Of a DNA stretch of 64,000 nt, positions 43,169 to 51,098 are shown piece by piece. Source of the DNA: M55B154 sp964345775 (GTDB taxonomy: Bacteria > Spirochaetota > UBA4802 > UB4802); assembly GCA_964345775.1 (NCBI GenBank), contig CAYFSO010000003.1, forward strand, positions 1-64,000, given 5' to 3'. Position 1 is the first letter of the stretch, and each line of letters begins with the position of its first letter. Position numbers and translations under genes: made by a program. The notes under the pieces are model-generated. The model was given only the letters and a program-made list of their open reading frames with translations. It searched no databases and had not been told where the DNA came from.

Positions 43169-44424
43169 TGAACACCTTTGATGCGTATTTCCAGTACAAA
43201 AATAATACACTTTACTGTGATGGTGTGCCAATGGACCGCATTGCGCAGGAGTTCGGCACCCCCGTATACGTGTACACCGAAAAGGGTTTTAAAGAACGAT
43301 TGAATGATATTGACAATTTCCTTGGTGACCTGCCGCATCTCATCTGTTACTCTGTGAAATCTAACTCGAACCTCTCGGTGTTGAAATTAATGAAAAAAAT
43401 GGGAGCCGGTATGGACGTGGTTTCCGGTGGTGAGTTGTTCAGGGCGCTGAAGGTTGGTGTTGATCCGGATAAGATCGTGTATGCCGGGGTGGGTAAGACC
43501 GCCCAGGAGATAGAGTATGCCCTGACCACCGGCATCCGCATGTTTAATTGCGAGTCCTTCCAGGAAATTGAGGCCATCGATGATATAGCCCGCAAGCTGG
43601 GAGAAAATGCACGGATTGCCATACGGGTAAATCCGGATGTAGACGCCAACACTCATCATTATATCACCACCGGGAAGAAAGAGAACAAGTTTGGCATTAC
43701 AGTTCCCATGTTGATGGATTACCTGGGTACGCTGAAAAATTTAAAAAATGTGACCCTGAAAGGCATCCATGCCCATATCGGGTCACAGATAGTCACTGTT
43801 GAACCTTTTCAGAATGCCCTGGACAGGCTTATTGCTCTCATAGAAAAGCTGAAAGGTGAGGGGTTTGACGACCTGGACTCTATAAACCTGGGTGGCGGTT
43901 TTGGTATTCGGTATGATGACGAAGAACTGTTTGATGTGGAAGCCTGGGCACAAATGGTAAGGGACAGGCTTGATGGTTCCGGGCTTATTCTGCTTGTAGA
44001 GCCGGGAAGGTATATTGCCGGTAATTCGGGCGCGCTTCTTACAAGGATCATTTATAAGAAGAAAAGTGAATCCAAGACCTTTCTTATTACCGATAGCGGC
44101 ATGCATCATCAGATAAGGCCATCACTGTACGGGGCGTTTCAGCATGTACGAAATGTTGTCATGAGGGATAACACAGAAGTGGTGGACGTGGTAGGTCCCA
44201 TCTGTGAATCAGGTGATTTCTTCGCCAGGGATCGTGAGATAAGTGGTTCAGAGCAGGGCGACCTGCTGGCGGTCCTTTCGGCGGGGGCCTATGGGATGAC
44301 CATGGCTTCCCGGTATAATTCACACCCAATGCCGGCCGAGGTAATGGTTCATGAGGATGATTCCTTAAGCCTTGTAAGGAGACGGGAATCATATGATGAT
44401 ATAATCAAGCACGAGGTACTGTAA
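43165..44424 (+). CDS. lysA: Diaminopimelate decarboxylase
   Basis: PLP enzyme making L-lysine from meso-diaminopimelate. Lys65 in CYSVKSNSNL is the expected Schiff-base lysine. The HIGSQI segment near 211, NLGGGFGI near 245, VEPGRYIAGNSG near 285 and GPICESGDFFARD near 353 are all family marks. The 419 residues are complete. The start is the ATGATG at 43165, overlapping the greA stop. A role in both lysine supply and, depending on the cell-wall chemistry, diaminopimelate balance is expected. Confidence 0.96.
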   Translation: MMNTFDAYFQYKNNTLYCDGVPMDRIAQEFGTPVYVYTEKGFKERLNDIDNFLGDLPHLICYSVKSNSNLSVLKLMKKMGAGMDVVSGGELFRALKVGVDPDKIVYAGVGKTAQEIEYALTTGIRMFNCESFQEIEAIDDIARKLGENARIAIRVNPDVDANTHHYITTGKKENKFGITVPMLMDYLGTLKNLKNVTLKGIHAHIGSQIVTVEPFQNALDRLIALIEKLKGEGFDDLDSINLGGGFGIRYDDEELFDVEAWAQMVRDRLDGSGLILLVEPGRYIAGNSGALLTRIIYKKKSESKTFLITDSGMHHQIRPSLYGAFQHVRNVVMRDNTEVVDVVGPICESGDFFARDREISGSEQGDLLAVLSAGAYGMTMASRYNSHPMPAEVMVHEDDSLSLVRRRESYDDIIKHEVL

Positions 44425-44442
44425 GATTTTCTGTTTTTTTAT

Positions 44443-44472
44443 TTGACAAAAAGAGGTAACAGGCAGGATAGT
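44443..44472 (+). promoter_or_regulatory. Candidate promoter of tRNA-Leu
   Basis: A perfect TTGACA at 44443-44448 is followed after 18 bases by GATAGT at 44467-44472. The tRNA 5' end is 14 bases further on. The -35 is consensus, and the -10 matches in four of six positions. Confidence 0.55.
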
Positions 44473-44485
44473 TTATGCATATTAT

Positions 44486-44569
44486 GCCGCGATGGCGGAA
44501 TTGGTAGACGCGCTAGGTTCAGGGTCTAGTGGGCATTAGCCTGTGAGGGTTCAAATCCCTCTCGCGGCA
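44486..44569 (+). tRNA. tRNA-Leu (anticodon CAG)
   Basis: The acceptor arms GCCGCGA (44486-44492) and TCGCGGC (44562-44568) pair fully, with A as discriminator, as in leucine tRNAs. The D arm contains the conserved TTGGTAGACGC. The anticodon stem CTAGG/TCTAG encloses the loop TTCAGGG, giving anticodon CAG for codon CUG. A long class-II variable arm and the T loop GGTTCAAATCC follow. The 3' CCA is not encoded. It lies between lysA and a terminator. Confidence 0.97.
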
Positions 44570-44574
44570 ATAAG

Positions 44575-44606
44575 AAAAGGCAACTCAAACGAGCTGCCTT
44601 TTTTTT
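44575..44606. terminator. Bidirectional terminator between tRNA-Leu and the disulfide oxidoreductase gene
   Basis: AAAAGGCA-A-CTC pairs with GAG-C-TGCCTTTT around AAAC, with one mismatch, and ends in eight T on the plus strand. On the minus strand the same stem ends in TTTTCTT. The stop codon of the convergent oxidoreductase gene (44605-44607) touches its right edge, so it serves both transcripts. Confidence 0.88.
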
Positions 44607-45246
44607 ATAATTTCTCCATCTGGTCCAGAAAAGCGCTTATGGGTTGCGCACCAGTAAATTCATACACTTCATTTATAACGATCTTTGGTACCGATGACAC
44701 GTTATACTTGATGGCGAGATGCTGAAAGGTTGAGCTCTCAATCATGTCTGCCCTGATCTTCGGGTTTTCAAGGGCTATTCGGTGGGCGGTGGCAACTGCC
44801 TGCGGACAGTAGGGGCATGTGAGCGTGATGAACACTTCAACATGAATGTCCTTATCTATCTTTTTTATCCTTTCCACGATGTCTTTTGGCAATTCTTCAC
44901 CTGCTCCCGATACTTCACTGAGGGCGGTAAGGAAGGAATTGATCTCGTACCCGCCGGGAATACCGAAAAAACGTATGCCCGTATCGGTACCCCTGTCATC
45001 AGTCACAAGCATTGCGGGTATCTTGTCAATACCGTACTTGTCCGCGGTGTCCCTGTCCTTAACGAAATCGTAAACCTCGAGTGTGATATTGCTGGACATT
45101 CCCGATAATTCTTTTATAAAGTCATGATTATCTTTGCACAACGGACATTCGAATTCCTGCGTAAAAAACAGTACCTTTACGGGATCTTTCAGGTTACCAA
45201 GAAGATCGGTAAGTTGTTTTTTTACATTGTCATCAAAAATTGCCAT
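44605..45246 (-). CDS. Protein disulfide oxidoreductase with two thioredoxin folds (Pdo-type)
   Basis: Thiol-disulfide exchange protein made of two fused thioredoxin/glutaredoxin-like units. The first active site is C34-P-L-C37 (FECPLCKD) with cis-Pro78 in KIPAML. The second is C144-P-Y-C147 (TCPYCPQ) with cis-Pro187 in SVPKIV. The 213 residues match Pdo proteins of thermophiles and the Grx-like partners of anaerobes. There is no signal peptide, so it is cytoplasmic. It lies 20 bases downstream of a thioredoxin-reductase-like gene, which very likely reduces it. Start is the ATG at 45246 after GGAGG. Confidence 0.92.
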   Translation of the reverse strand: MAIFDDNVKKQLTDLLGNLKDPVKVLFFTQEFECPLCKDNHDFIKELSGMSSNITLEVYDFVKDRDTADKYGIDKIPAMLVTDDRGTDTGIRFFGIPGGYEINSFLTALSEVSGAGEELPKDIVERIKKIDKDIHVEVFITLTCPYCPQAVATAHRIALENPKIRADMIESSTFQHLAIKYNVSSVPKIVINEVYEFTGAQPISAFLDQMEKL

Positions 45247-45266
45247 TTGAACCTCCGGTTATATGA

Positions 45267-46253
45267 TTATTCCTGTTGTTTCAAGACGAATTCACAGGCC
45301 GATAATGCCGCCTTGGCTCCTTCACCGGCAGCAATTATGATCTGCTTATAAGGGACTGATGTAACGTCACCGGCAGCGAAAATGCCGGGCCTGCTTGTTC
45401 TGCAATTGCAGTCAATGATTACTTCGCCATACTGGTTCAGCTCGACCACCCCGTTGAATGGATCGGTATTGGGCTTGAGCCCGATTTCGATGAATATACC
45501 CTGGGCGGTAACATCCGCGGTTTTGCCTGTCTCCCTGTCCTGTACGGTAACTGCTTCGACCTGCTGCTGGCCATTTATCCCGGTTACCTGGTGAGAGTAT
45601 AATATGGATACATTAGCATATCTGTTGAGCGTACCAACCAGTATACGGTCAGCAGTAAGGTGATCAAGGAACTGGACCAGGGTAACGCTGCTGGCAGACT
45701 TTGCCAGGTCAATGGCGGCTTCAACGCCGGTATTGCCGCCACCCACTACAACCACGTCTTTTTGCGCAAAAAGGGGAGCATCACATATTGCACAATAGGC
45801 TACTCCCTTGCCCTTCAGTTCTTTTTCGCCGGGGACGTTGAGCGTTTTCCAGCTGTTGCCGGTTGAAAGAATAAGGGTTTTTGCCTGGTACGTATTGCCG
45901 TCATCACATGTTACCTTTTTTATGTTCCCGTACTCGATAGAGGTTGCCCTGGCTCCCTGGACAAGCCCCATTTCGAATTGCTGCACCTGTTCATGGAACT
46001 TTTCAACAAGCTGTATTCCCTCAATATGCATATACCCCATGTAATTCTCAACGGTTGCGGTCTCGGCCACCTGTCCGCCAATATCCGCAGTCAAAAGGCC
46101 GGTAGTGACCCCCTTTCGCATGCAGTACACCGCGGCGGTAAGGGCAGAGGGGCCGCCTCCAATGATCAATACATCATATATCGTTGACGGATCGAGCTGT
46201 ACGGCCCTGTGTTCTGCTTCAGAAATCCCGGGAAGATTTATATTGAACTCCAT
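45267..46253 (-). CDS. Thioredoxin reductase-like flavoprotein
   Basis: FAD- and NAD(P)H-dependent disulfide reductase of the TrxB/AhpF-C class. FAD binding is LIIGGGPSALTAAVY near residue 29, and the redox-active pair is Cys154-Cys157 in AYCAICDAPLF. NAD(P)H binding is VVVGGGNTGVEAAIDL near 168, and the C-terminal FAD segment is GIFAAGDVTSVPYKQI. The start at 46253 (MEFNI, after GAGGACACC) was chosen over an ATG at 46283 with no ribosome site. It has 328 residues. Directly upstream of the Pdo gene, so the two form a reductant pair; it may reduce Pdo rather than classical thioredoxin. Confidence 0.92.
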   Translation of the reverse strand: MEFNINLPGISEAEHRAVQLDPSTIYDVLIIGGGPSALTAAVYCMRKGVTTGLLTADIGGQVAETATVENYMGYMHIEGIQLVEKFHEQVQQFEMGLVQGARATSIEYGNIKKVTCDDGNTYQAKTLILSTGNSWKTLNVPGEKELKGKGVAYCAICDAPLFAQKDVVVVGGGNTGVEAAIDLAKSASSVTLVQFLDHLTADRILVGTLNRYANVSILYSHQVTGINGQQQVEAVTVQDRETGKTADVTAQGIFIEIGLKPNTDPFNGVVELNQYGEVIIDCNCRTSRPGIFAAGDVTSVPYKQIIIAAGEGAKAALSACEFVLKQQE

Positions 46254-46361
46254 GGTGTCCTCGTTTGAAAAAATACCGTGCATAGAAGATTATAAATAGT
46301 ATTTTATCCGTTGTGATGTGTAAAGTCAAGTTGCAAAACCGCCTAAGAAGAACGAGGAGGC

Positions 46362-46394
46362 AAAAAGGCCACCTCGCATTGAATAGAGGTGGCC
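46362..46394 (-). terminator. Rho-independent terminator after the GntR regulator
   Basis: GGCCACCTC (46367-46375) pairs perfectly with GAGGTGGCC (46386-46394) around a ten-base loop. On the minus strand the stem is followed by TTTTTG. It lies 35 bases after the regulator stop. Confidence 0.85.
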
Positions 46395-46429
46395 CGGAGC
46401 ATTTTGTTTCGTTATCTCAGAGAATTAAA

Positions 46430-47179
46430 TTACTTGAGGATCTTGTTCATGGTCTTGTAGAGATAATCTATATGGTCAATGACCGCCTGCCTGGCTTCAT
46501 CCGGCTTGCGGTTGTTGATGGCTTCCAGTATGTCAATATGCTGCTGGTAAATAGCTTTTGATGTGCCCTTCACTTTTGAAAGTTTTTCCCTGCTGTAGGG
46601 GAGCAGTTCCCTGAGTATGGTGGATATTGAACTGAGCAGGTGGGCAAATATTGTATTGTTGGTGGCCTCGTACAGGTTGTTATAAAACTTGGCATACAAC
46701 TTGCCACCTTCCCTCTCATGGATCATGTTCTCCACGCCCATTTTCTCGAGTTCTTCCCTGAACTTGTACAGCTTGGCTATCTGCTCCTTGTTGGCACGTT
46801 CCGCGGCAAGTGCGGCGGCTTCAGAGTCAAGGATCCTTCGCAGTTCAAGAAGTTCCCATATTTTTTTATGGTCACCAGAGATCATTCCTTCTATGGGCGA
46901 CCTAAGTGCATTATCCACAACAGATTTAACATATTTTCCTTTTCTGCCCTGGGATTCTATATACCCCTTAGCTTCAAGAAGTTTCATGGCCTCACGAAGG
47001 GATATCCTGCTGATACCAAAACGGCGTGTCATCTCAAGCTCAGAGGGCAGTTTGTCACCCGGCTTTAATACGCCGGTTGAGATAAGCTCAACGATCTGGT
47101 TTACAACCATGCTTGGTATGTCCGGGGCCTTTTCTATCCGGTTTATTGTTATGTCTATCTGCTTGGCTTTCTTATTCAT
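46430..47179 (-). CDS. GntR-family (FadR subfamily) transcriptional regulator
   Basis: DNA-binding regulator responding to a small organic acid or acyl ligand. The N-terminal winged helix has GVLKPGDKLPSELEMTRRFGISRISLREAMKLLEAKGYI (only the ends are diagnostic), at residues 34-75. The C-terminal all-helical FCD/FadR-C ligand domain has RRILDSEAAALAAERA near 122 and HIDILEAINNRKPDEARQAVIDHI at the end. The start at 47179 follows AAGGGGAACG; a start at 47224 lacks a ribosome site. The regulated genes are not adjacent: divergent aroKC begins 424 bases away. The ligand is unknown; lactate, gluconate and acyl-CoA are known for relatives. Confidence 0.9.
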   Translation of the reverse strand: MNKKAKQIDITINRIEKAPDIPSMVVNQIVELISTGVLKPGDKLPSELEMTRRFGISRISLREAMKLLEAKGYIESQGRKGKYVKSVVDNALRSPIEGMISGDHKKIWELLELRRILDSEAAALAAERANKEQIAKLYKFREELEKMGVENMIHEREGGKLYAKFYNNLYEATNNTIFAHLLSSISTILRELLPYSREKLSKVKGTSKAIYQQHIDILEAINNRKPDEARQAVIDHIDYLYKTMNKILK

Positions 47180-47342
47180 TATTTCGTTCCCCTTTTCTTT
47201 CGGTTTAATTGTAATTACGTTCACCTTTTATTATAGTATAAAAGTATTGCAGAGATCAGTATATCCACCTGTTATAATGATTTTGGGTTCTAAACGTTTT
47301 GAAATAATAAGGATGGAATACTGATACTTGGAGGTCTTTGTT

Positions 47343-47371
47343 AACATATAATAAAATCAATACTTTGTCAA
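47343..47371 (-). promoter_or_regulatory. Candidate promoter of the GntR regulator (within a 423-base divergent gap)
   Basis: The gap from 47180 to 47602 contains no gene. On the minus strand TTGACA (47366-47371) is followed after 17 bases by TATGTT (47343-47348), a plausible vegetative promoter with a leader of about 160 bases to the regulator. AT content is high throughout, so chance matches are possible. Confidence 0.4.
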
Positions 47372-47432
47372 CAAAATAATCTGTCCTCCTGATGTCGTAC
47401 GGCGAAAACTTCGATATTGTCTTTAACCAGAT

Positions 47433-47472
47433 TACAAATTAATGAACTGTGATATACAATTTTTAATTTGTA
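47433..47472. repeat. Perfect 10-bp inverted repeat with 20-bp spacer, possible operator
   Basis: TACAAATTAA at 47433-47442 is repeated in inverted form as TTAATTTGTA at 47463-47472. It lies between the divergent regulator and aroKC genes, upstream of the regulator promoter candidate and about 130 bases before aroKC. It could be a regulator-binding site, including for the GntR protein itself, but its 20-base spacer is long for one dimer. Confidence 0.45.
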
Positions 47473-47602
47473 TTATTATATCATCAAGGTGCAGAACTTC
47501 TAAAAAAAGTTGGTTAAAGCATATCCCCTTTTTTAGTTGACTGATGTGATGTGAACGTTAAGGCTTTCATGAATTACGGATAACAGGAAAACGTGTACGT
47601 AG

Positions 47603-49231
47603 ATGAGAATAGTGATTACAGGACCAAAGGGTTCAGGGAAAAGTACCATTGGTGAACGGGTAGCCCAAATCCTTGATATCCCGTTTGTTGAAACTGATAC
47701 GATTATTGAGGATATATACCGATCTGAAACCGGTACAGCCAGGTCATGCAGGGAAATAGCGGGTGAAGAGGGAGAAGAGTCTTTCCGGGAATGGGAATCC
47801 AGGGCGGTAGACAAGGCGGCAACACGTGACTGGAGTGTAATTGCCACCGGCGGGGGAACCTTTCTTAACCCCATCTTGAGAGAAAAGATCTCATGTAACG
47901 CCATCACCGTGTTGCTGATGGCTGAAGACGGCCTGCTCTGGGAACGTATGGAACGCACAGGGCTGCCTCCGTTTTTGGAGGGCGATGATGCACGTGAGAA
48001 GTACAGGCAGCGGGTTGAGAAACTGTACCAGGCAACGAGGCACAGGAGTGATATTGTATACACCGTTAACAGGGAAAACCAGGACATTGCGGCAGATGAA
48101 ATTGTTGACAACCTTTCCCAGCTCCTGTCCATGCGAATGTTTTCACCGAGTAGCTTTGGCCAGGTTTTAAGGGTGACGTCATTTGGTGAAAGCCATGGTC
48201 CCGCCGTTGGAGCAGTGCTGGATGGGGTGCCACCCGGCATTGATCTGTCTCCTGATGACATACAGGCTGAACTTGATCGGCGCCGGCCGGGGCAAAGCCG
48301 TGTTACTACTTCACGAAACGAGACCGACCGGGTTGAGATACTTTCAGGAGTATTCGACGGGAAAACAACGGGAACGCCGGTATGCATGGTTGTATATAAT
48401 CGTGACCAGGATCCTTCAAAATATGAAGCCATAAAGGATGTTTTCAGGCCGGGACATGCTGATTTCACCTTCTGGAAAAAATATGGTCTTCGTGATCATC
48501 GTGGTGGCGGGCGTTCGTCGGGCAGGGAGACCATTGGAAGAGTTGCTCCAGGTGCTGTAGCCCGCAAGCTGCTGTTACAGCGGGGGATACGTATTTACGC
48601 ATATGCCGAAGAGATCGGGGGTGTTCGTGGTGAGGCTGTTGATATTTCATTCATTGAGCAAAACCCGGTACGGGCTGCGGACCCGAAAACGGCCCCGTTG
48701 ATGGAAAAGGCTATCCTGGATGCCCGGGCTGATAATGATTCGGTTGGAGGTATCGTTCGACTGGTAATTTCCGGTATGCCTGCCGGTTGCGGCGACCCGG
48801 TTTTTTACAAGCTGGATGCCCGCCTTTCCATGGCCATCATGTCGATAGGTGCGGTAAAGGGAGTGGAACTTGGTACGGGTTTCAGGGCCGCTTCCATGAA
48901 AGGGAGCCAGCAGAACGACCCGATGAAAGATGGAACTTTTGTCAGCAACAATGCCGGTGGTGTTCTTGGCGGGATCTCCACGGGAGAGGACATAGTGGCA
49001 GCAATAGCCGTGCGTCCTACCCCCTCTATTTTCAGGGAACAGGAAACGATGGACATTCACGGCAGTAATCGTACCATTACGATCGAGGGCAGGCATGATC
49101 CCTGTATCGTCCCCCGCATCATACCGGTGATCGAATCAATGGCGGCAATTGTGTGTTGCGATGCCCTGTTGATCCAGGACATCATTTCGTCATATAAAAA
49201 TGAAGGTACAGGTGATGACAGTATACTATAA
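47603..49231 (+). CDS. Bifunctional shikimate kinase / chorismate synthase (AroK-AroC fusion)
   Basis: Two chorismate-pathway enzymes in one 542-residue chain. Residues 1-176 are shikimate kinase: Walker A GPKGSGKST (7-15), Asp32 in ETDTIIE, GEESFREWES near 57, the GGG loop at 83-85 and the lid Arg118 in ERTGLPPFLEG. Residues 179-542 are a full chorismate synthase: FGESHGPAVGAVLDGVPPG near 194, RPGQSRVTTSRNETD near 233, DHRGGGRSSGRET near 298, and GRHDPCIVPRIIPVIES at the end. No stop lies between them, and the internal ATGs at 48131 and 48137 have no ribosome site, so a real fusion is likely. The intervening EPSP synthase step is not part of the fusion. The end overlaps ribF by 32 bases. Confidence 0.93.
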   Translation: MRIVITGPKGSGKSTIGERVAQILDIPFVETDTIIEDIYRSETGTARSCREIAGEEGEESFREWESRAVDKAATRDWSVIATGGGTFLNPILREKISCNAITVLLMAEDGLLWERMERTGLPPFLEGDDAREKYRQRVEKLYQATRHRSDIVYTVNRENQDIAADEIVDNLSQLLSMRMFSPSSFGQVLRVTSFGESHGPAVGAVLDGVPPGIDLSPDDIQAELDRRRPGQSRVTTSRNETDRVEILSGVFDGKTTGTPVCMVVYNRDQDPSKYEAIKDVFRPGHADFTFWKKYGLRDHRGGGRSSGRETIGRVAPGAVARKLLLQRGIRIYAYAEEIGGVRGEAVDISFIEQNPVRAADPKTAPLMEKAILDARADNDSVGGIVRLVISGMPAGCGDPVFYKLDARLSMAIMSIGAVKGVELGTGFRAASMKGSQQNDPMKDGTFVSNNAGGVLGGISTGEDIVAAIAVRPTPSIFREQETMDIHGSNRTITIEGRHDPCIVPRIIPVIESMAAIVCCDALLIQDIISSYKNEGTGDDSIL

Positions 49232-50153
49232 CCTGCAACCTGAAATAACGGACGTGAAGAACCCGGTGGTCACCATTGGCAGCTTTGACGGGGTGCACCT
49301 TGGGCATAAAAAGATATTTTCCCTGGTCTCAGACATCGCATCGGAGAAGGACGGTGAAGCGATCGTGATCACCTTCACTACCCATCCAAGGAAGGTACTC
49401 ACCCCCGGCACACCTCCACGTATTCTCACTACGGGAAAAGAGAAAATACACGCCATCGAAGAGTGCGGTATGGATCATATCGTGATGCTTCCGTTTACCC
49501 GTGAGCTTGCCAGCCTGTCTGCTGCTGATTTTTTGCATAACATTATCTTTTACAACTTCGGTAGATCTCATGTGGTGATCGGGTACGATCATGCATTTGG
49601 CCATAACAGGGAAGGCAACTACGAATTCCTGAAAAGAGCATCACAACGTGAAGGGTTCGACGTTACGCGGGTTGACCCCATGGATTACAATTCAAAACCG
49701 GTATCTTCGTCCTGGATACGCACTGAAATTGAAGATGGTAACATTACCCTTGCAAACAGGCTGCTGGGAAGACGATACACACTGTCAGGTACTGTGGTGA
49801 AAGGGGTGGGAAGGGGAAAAACAATTGGTTTCCCCACTGCGAATATCGTACCTGGAGATGAAGACAAGGTTATTCCACGGGACGGTGTGTACGCGGTGAA
49901 AGTGTTCCCGGGAGACGGCGGGATACACGATGGAATGCTGAATATTGGAACCAACCCTACCTTTTCGAACCTTGAGCGCAGCATAGAAGTGAACATACTG
50001 GACTTTGATAACGATATTTACATGGAAGATATCACCATTCACTTTGTTGAACGGATAAGGGACGAGATAAAGTTCTCTTCGGTGAACGACCTTGTCTCCC
50101 GTTTGCAAAAGGATAAAGAGGCCACAATCAGGATCCTGAGATCTTCCGGTTAA
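49200..50153 (+). CDS. ribF: Riboflavin kinase / FMN adenylyltransferase (FAD synthetase)
   Basis: Converts riboflavin to FMN and then to FAD. The N-terminal nucleotidyltransferase domain has TIGSFDGVHLGHKKIF near residue 27 and VIGYDHAFGHNREGNYEFL near 122. The C-terminal kinase has GRGKTIGFPTANIVPGDED near 203 and NIGTNPTF near 250. The 317 residues are complete. An ATG at 49200 lies inside aroKC and one at 49215 (MTVYYNLQ) follows GGTGATG; either is possible. Supplies FAD used by the TrxB-like and MetF proteins in this window. Confidence 0.95.
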   Translation: MKVQVMTVYYNLQPEITDVKNPVVTIGSFDGVHLGHKKIFSLVSDIASEKDGEAIVITFTTHPRKVLTPGTPPRILTTGKEKIHAIEECGMDHIVMLPFTRELASLSAADFLHNIIFYNFGRSHVVIGYDHAFGHNREGNYEFLKRASQREGFDVTRVDPMDYNSKPVSSSWIRTEIEDGNITLANRLLGRRYTLSGTVVKGVGRGKTIGFPTANIVPGDEDKVIPRDGVYAVKVFPGDGGIHDGMLNIGTNPTFSNLERSIEVNILDFDNDIYMEDITIHFVERIRDEIKFSSVNDLVSRLQKDKEATIRILRSSG

Positions 50154-50169
50154 CGGTCGGGGTTTTATC

Positions 50170-50691
50170 ATGAACAGTGCACAGGCACGGTACCTGGAAC
50201 GAAAGAACGTACAACTTTACCGTCATGTGTATGAATTCGAACGCGGAAAGCTGGTGATTATTTCTGACCAAAACTTCCTGAGATGCGTGATTTTCGGCCG
50301 CAGGCAAAAGCTCCTGGATGTACCTGGTGATGATCTTGAGAGCAGGCTGGTTCGGCCGCTTGAAAAAGCCGTGATCTTTTTTAACGCGTATTTCAGTTCA
50401 CGAAAGATACCTCATCCTCCAATTGACCTTGATGCGTTTACAGAAGGGGAAAAAAAGGTGTACAAGACCCTTTGTGCCATACCAGCCGGCCAGACCATCT
50501 CGTATGGTGAGCTGGCCAGGCTATCGGGCTATCCCGGTGGTGCCCGGTTTGTGGGAAATACCATGGCGAAGAACATATTTCCCATCATTATCCCCTGTCA
50601 TCGTGTGATAAGGTCTGACGGATCCCCTGGTAATTACAGTTCAGGTACAGAGTTAAAAGAATTTTTACTTCGTCATGAAGGTACCTGGTAG
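50170..50691 (+). CDS. ogt: Methylated-DNA--protein-cysteine methyltransferase (Ogt/MGMT)
   Basis: Repairs O6-alkylguanine by moving the alkyl group onto its own cysteine. The C-terminal domain has GQTISYGELARLSGYPGGARFVG near residue 110 and the active-site segment IIPCHRVIRSDGSPGNYSSG near 138, with the PCHR cysteine. The N-terminal ~90 residues are the poorly conserved RNase H-like domain. The 173 residues make a complete stand-alone enzyme without an Ada regulatory part. It lies 16 bases after ribF. Confidence 0.94.
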   Translation: MNSAQARYLERKNVQLYRHVYEFERGKLVIISDQNFLRCVIFGRRQKLLDVPGDDLESRLVRPLEKAVIFFNAYFSSRKIPHPPIDLDAFTEGEKKVYKTLCAIPAGQTISYGELARLSGYPGGARFVGNTMAKNIFPIIIPCHRVIRSDGSPGNYSSGTELKEFLLRHEGTW

Positions 50692-50936
50692 TTGTTCATA
50701 TCCTTAAGGTTAGTCCCCGGAACCCGGATAGCGAGCCAACAGAACCTGAATTATCCACATTGAACAAGATAAAGCAGGAAAATCTCGACGAGTATTACAT
50801 GATCGATTTTGATAACGATATTACCCAGAGCCTTGCAAGCGGTTCAGAAGAACTGGCAGCAACATCAGAGGAATTATCATCGCAGGCTGACACCCGGCAC
50901 CACTGTATTCGTGGTGTTGTCCTTACAGTCTTATAA
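50691..50936 (+). pseudogene. Remnant of a methyl-accepting chemotaxis protein
   Basis: The frame starting at the last base of the preceding stop codon translates to an open stretch ending in TAA at 50934-50936. It contains ITQSLASGSEELAATSEELSSQAD near its end, unmistakably like the glutamine/glutamate methylation helix of chemotaxis receptors. The rest of a receptor (membrane helices, HAMP, hairpin tip, second methylation helix) is missing, and unrelated residues follow. No start codon with a ribosome site is evident. It occupies most of the 407-base gap before the OmpA-family gene. It is a fragment, probably a decayed or recombined gene end. Confidence 0.6.
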
Positions 50937-51000
50937 TGACAGTAAAGTGGAAAGTAAAATTTCGGGTTTTACATTTCAAAAAGGATGATTAAAAAATAAC

Positions 51001-51031
51001 TTGCATTGCGACTCCGGTTCCCGTGTATAAT
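51001..51031 (+). promoter_or_regulatory. Candidate promoter of the OmpA-family gene
   Basis: TATAAT at 51026-51031 is a perfect -10 box. The best -35 is TTGCAT at 51001-51006, 19 bases away, or TTGCGA at 51006-51011 at 14 bases. It leaves a leader of about 60 bases before the start at 51099. Confidence 0.5.
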
Positions 51032-51098
51032 ATGTATCAAGTAAAGTAATACTGTCGATAGAAAACCCATATAAATAAAACATGAATTCAGGAAAGGT

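Noticed and set aside
42382..43338. Long open frame on the minus strand opposite greA/lysA (318 codons)
   Set aside because: It lies entirely under two well-recognised genes, is Ser/Phe-rich as expected of a shadow frame, and has no ribosome site or family resemblance.
47603..48137. Shikimate kinase and chorismate synthase as two separate genes
   Set aside because: No stop codon separates them and no ribosome site precedes the internal ATGs, so a single gene is the simpler reading.
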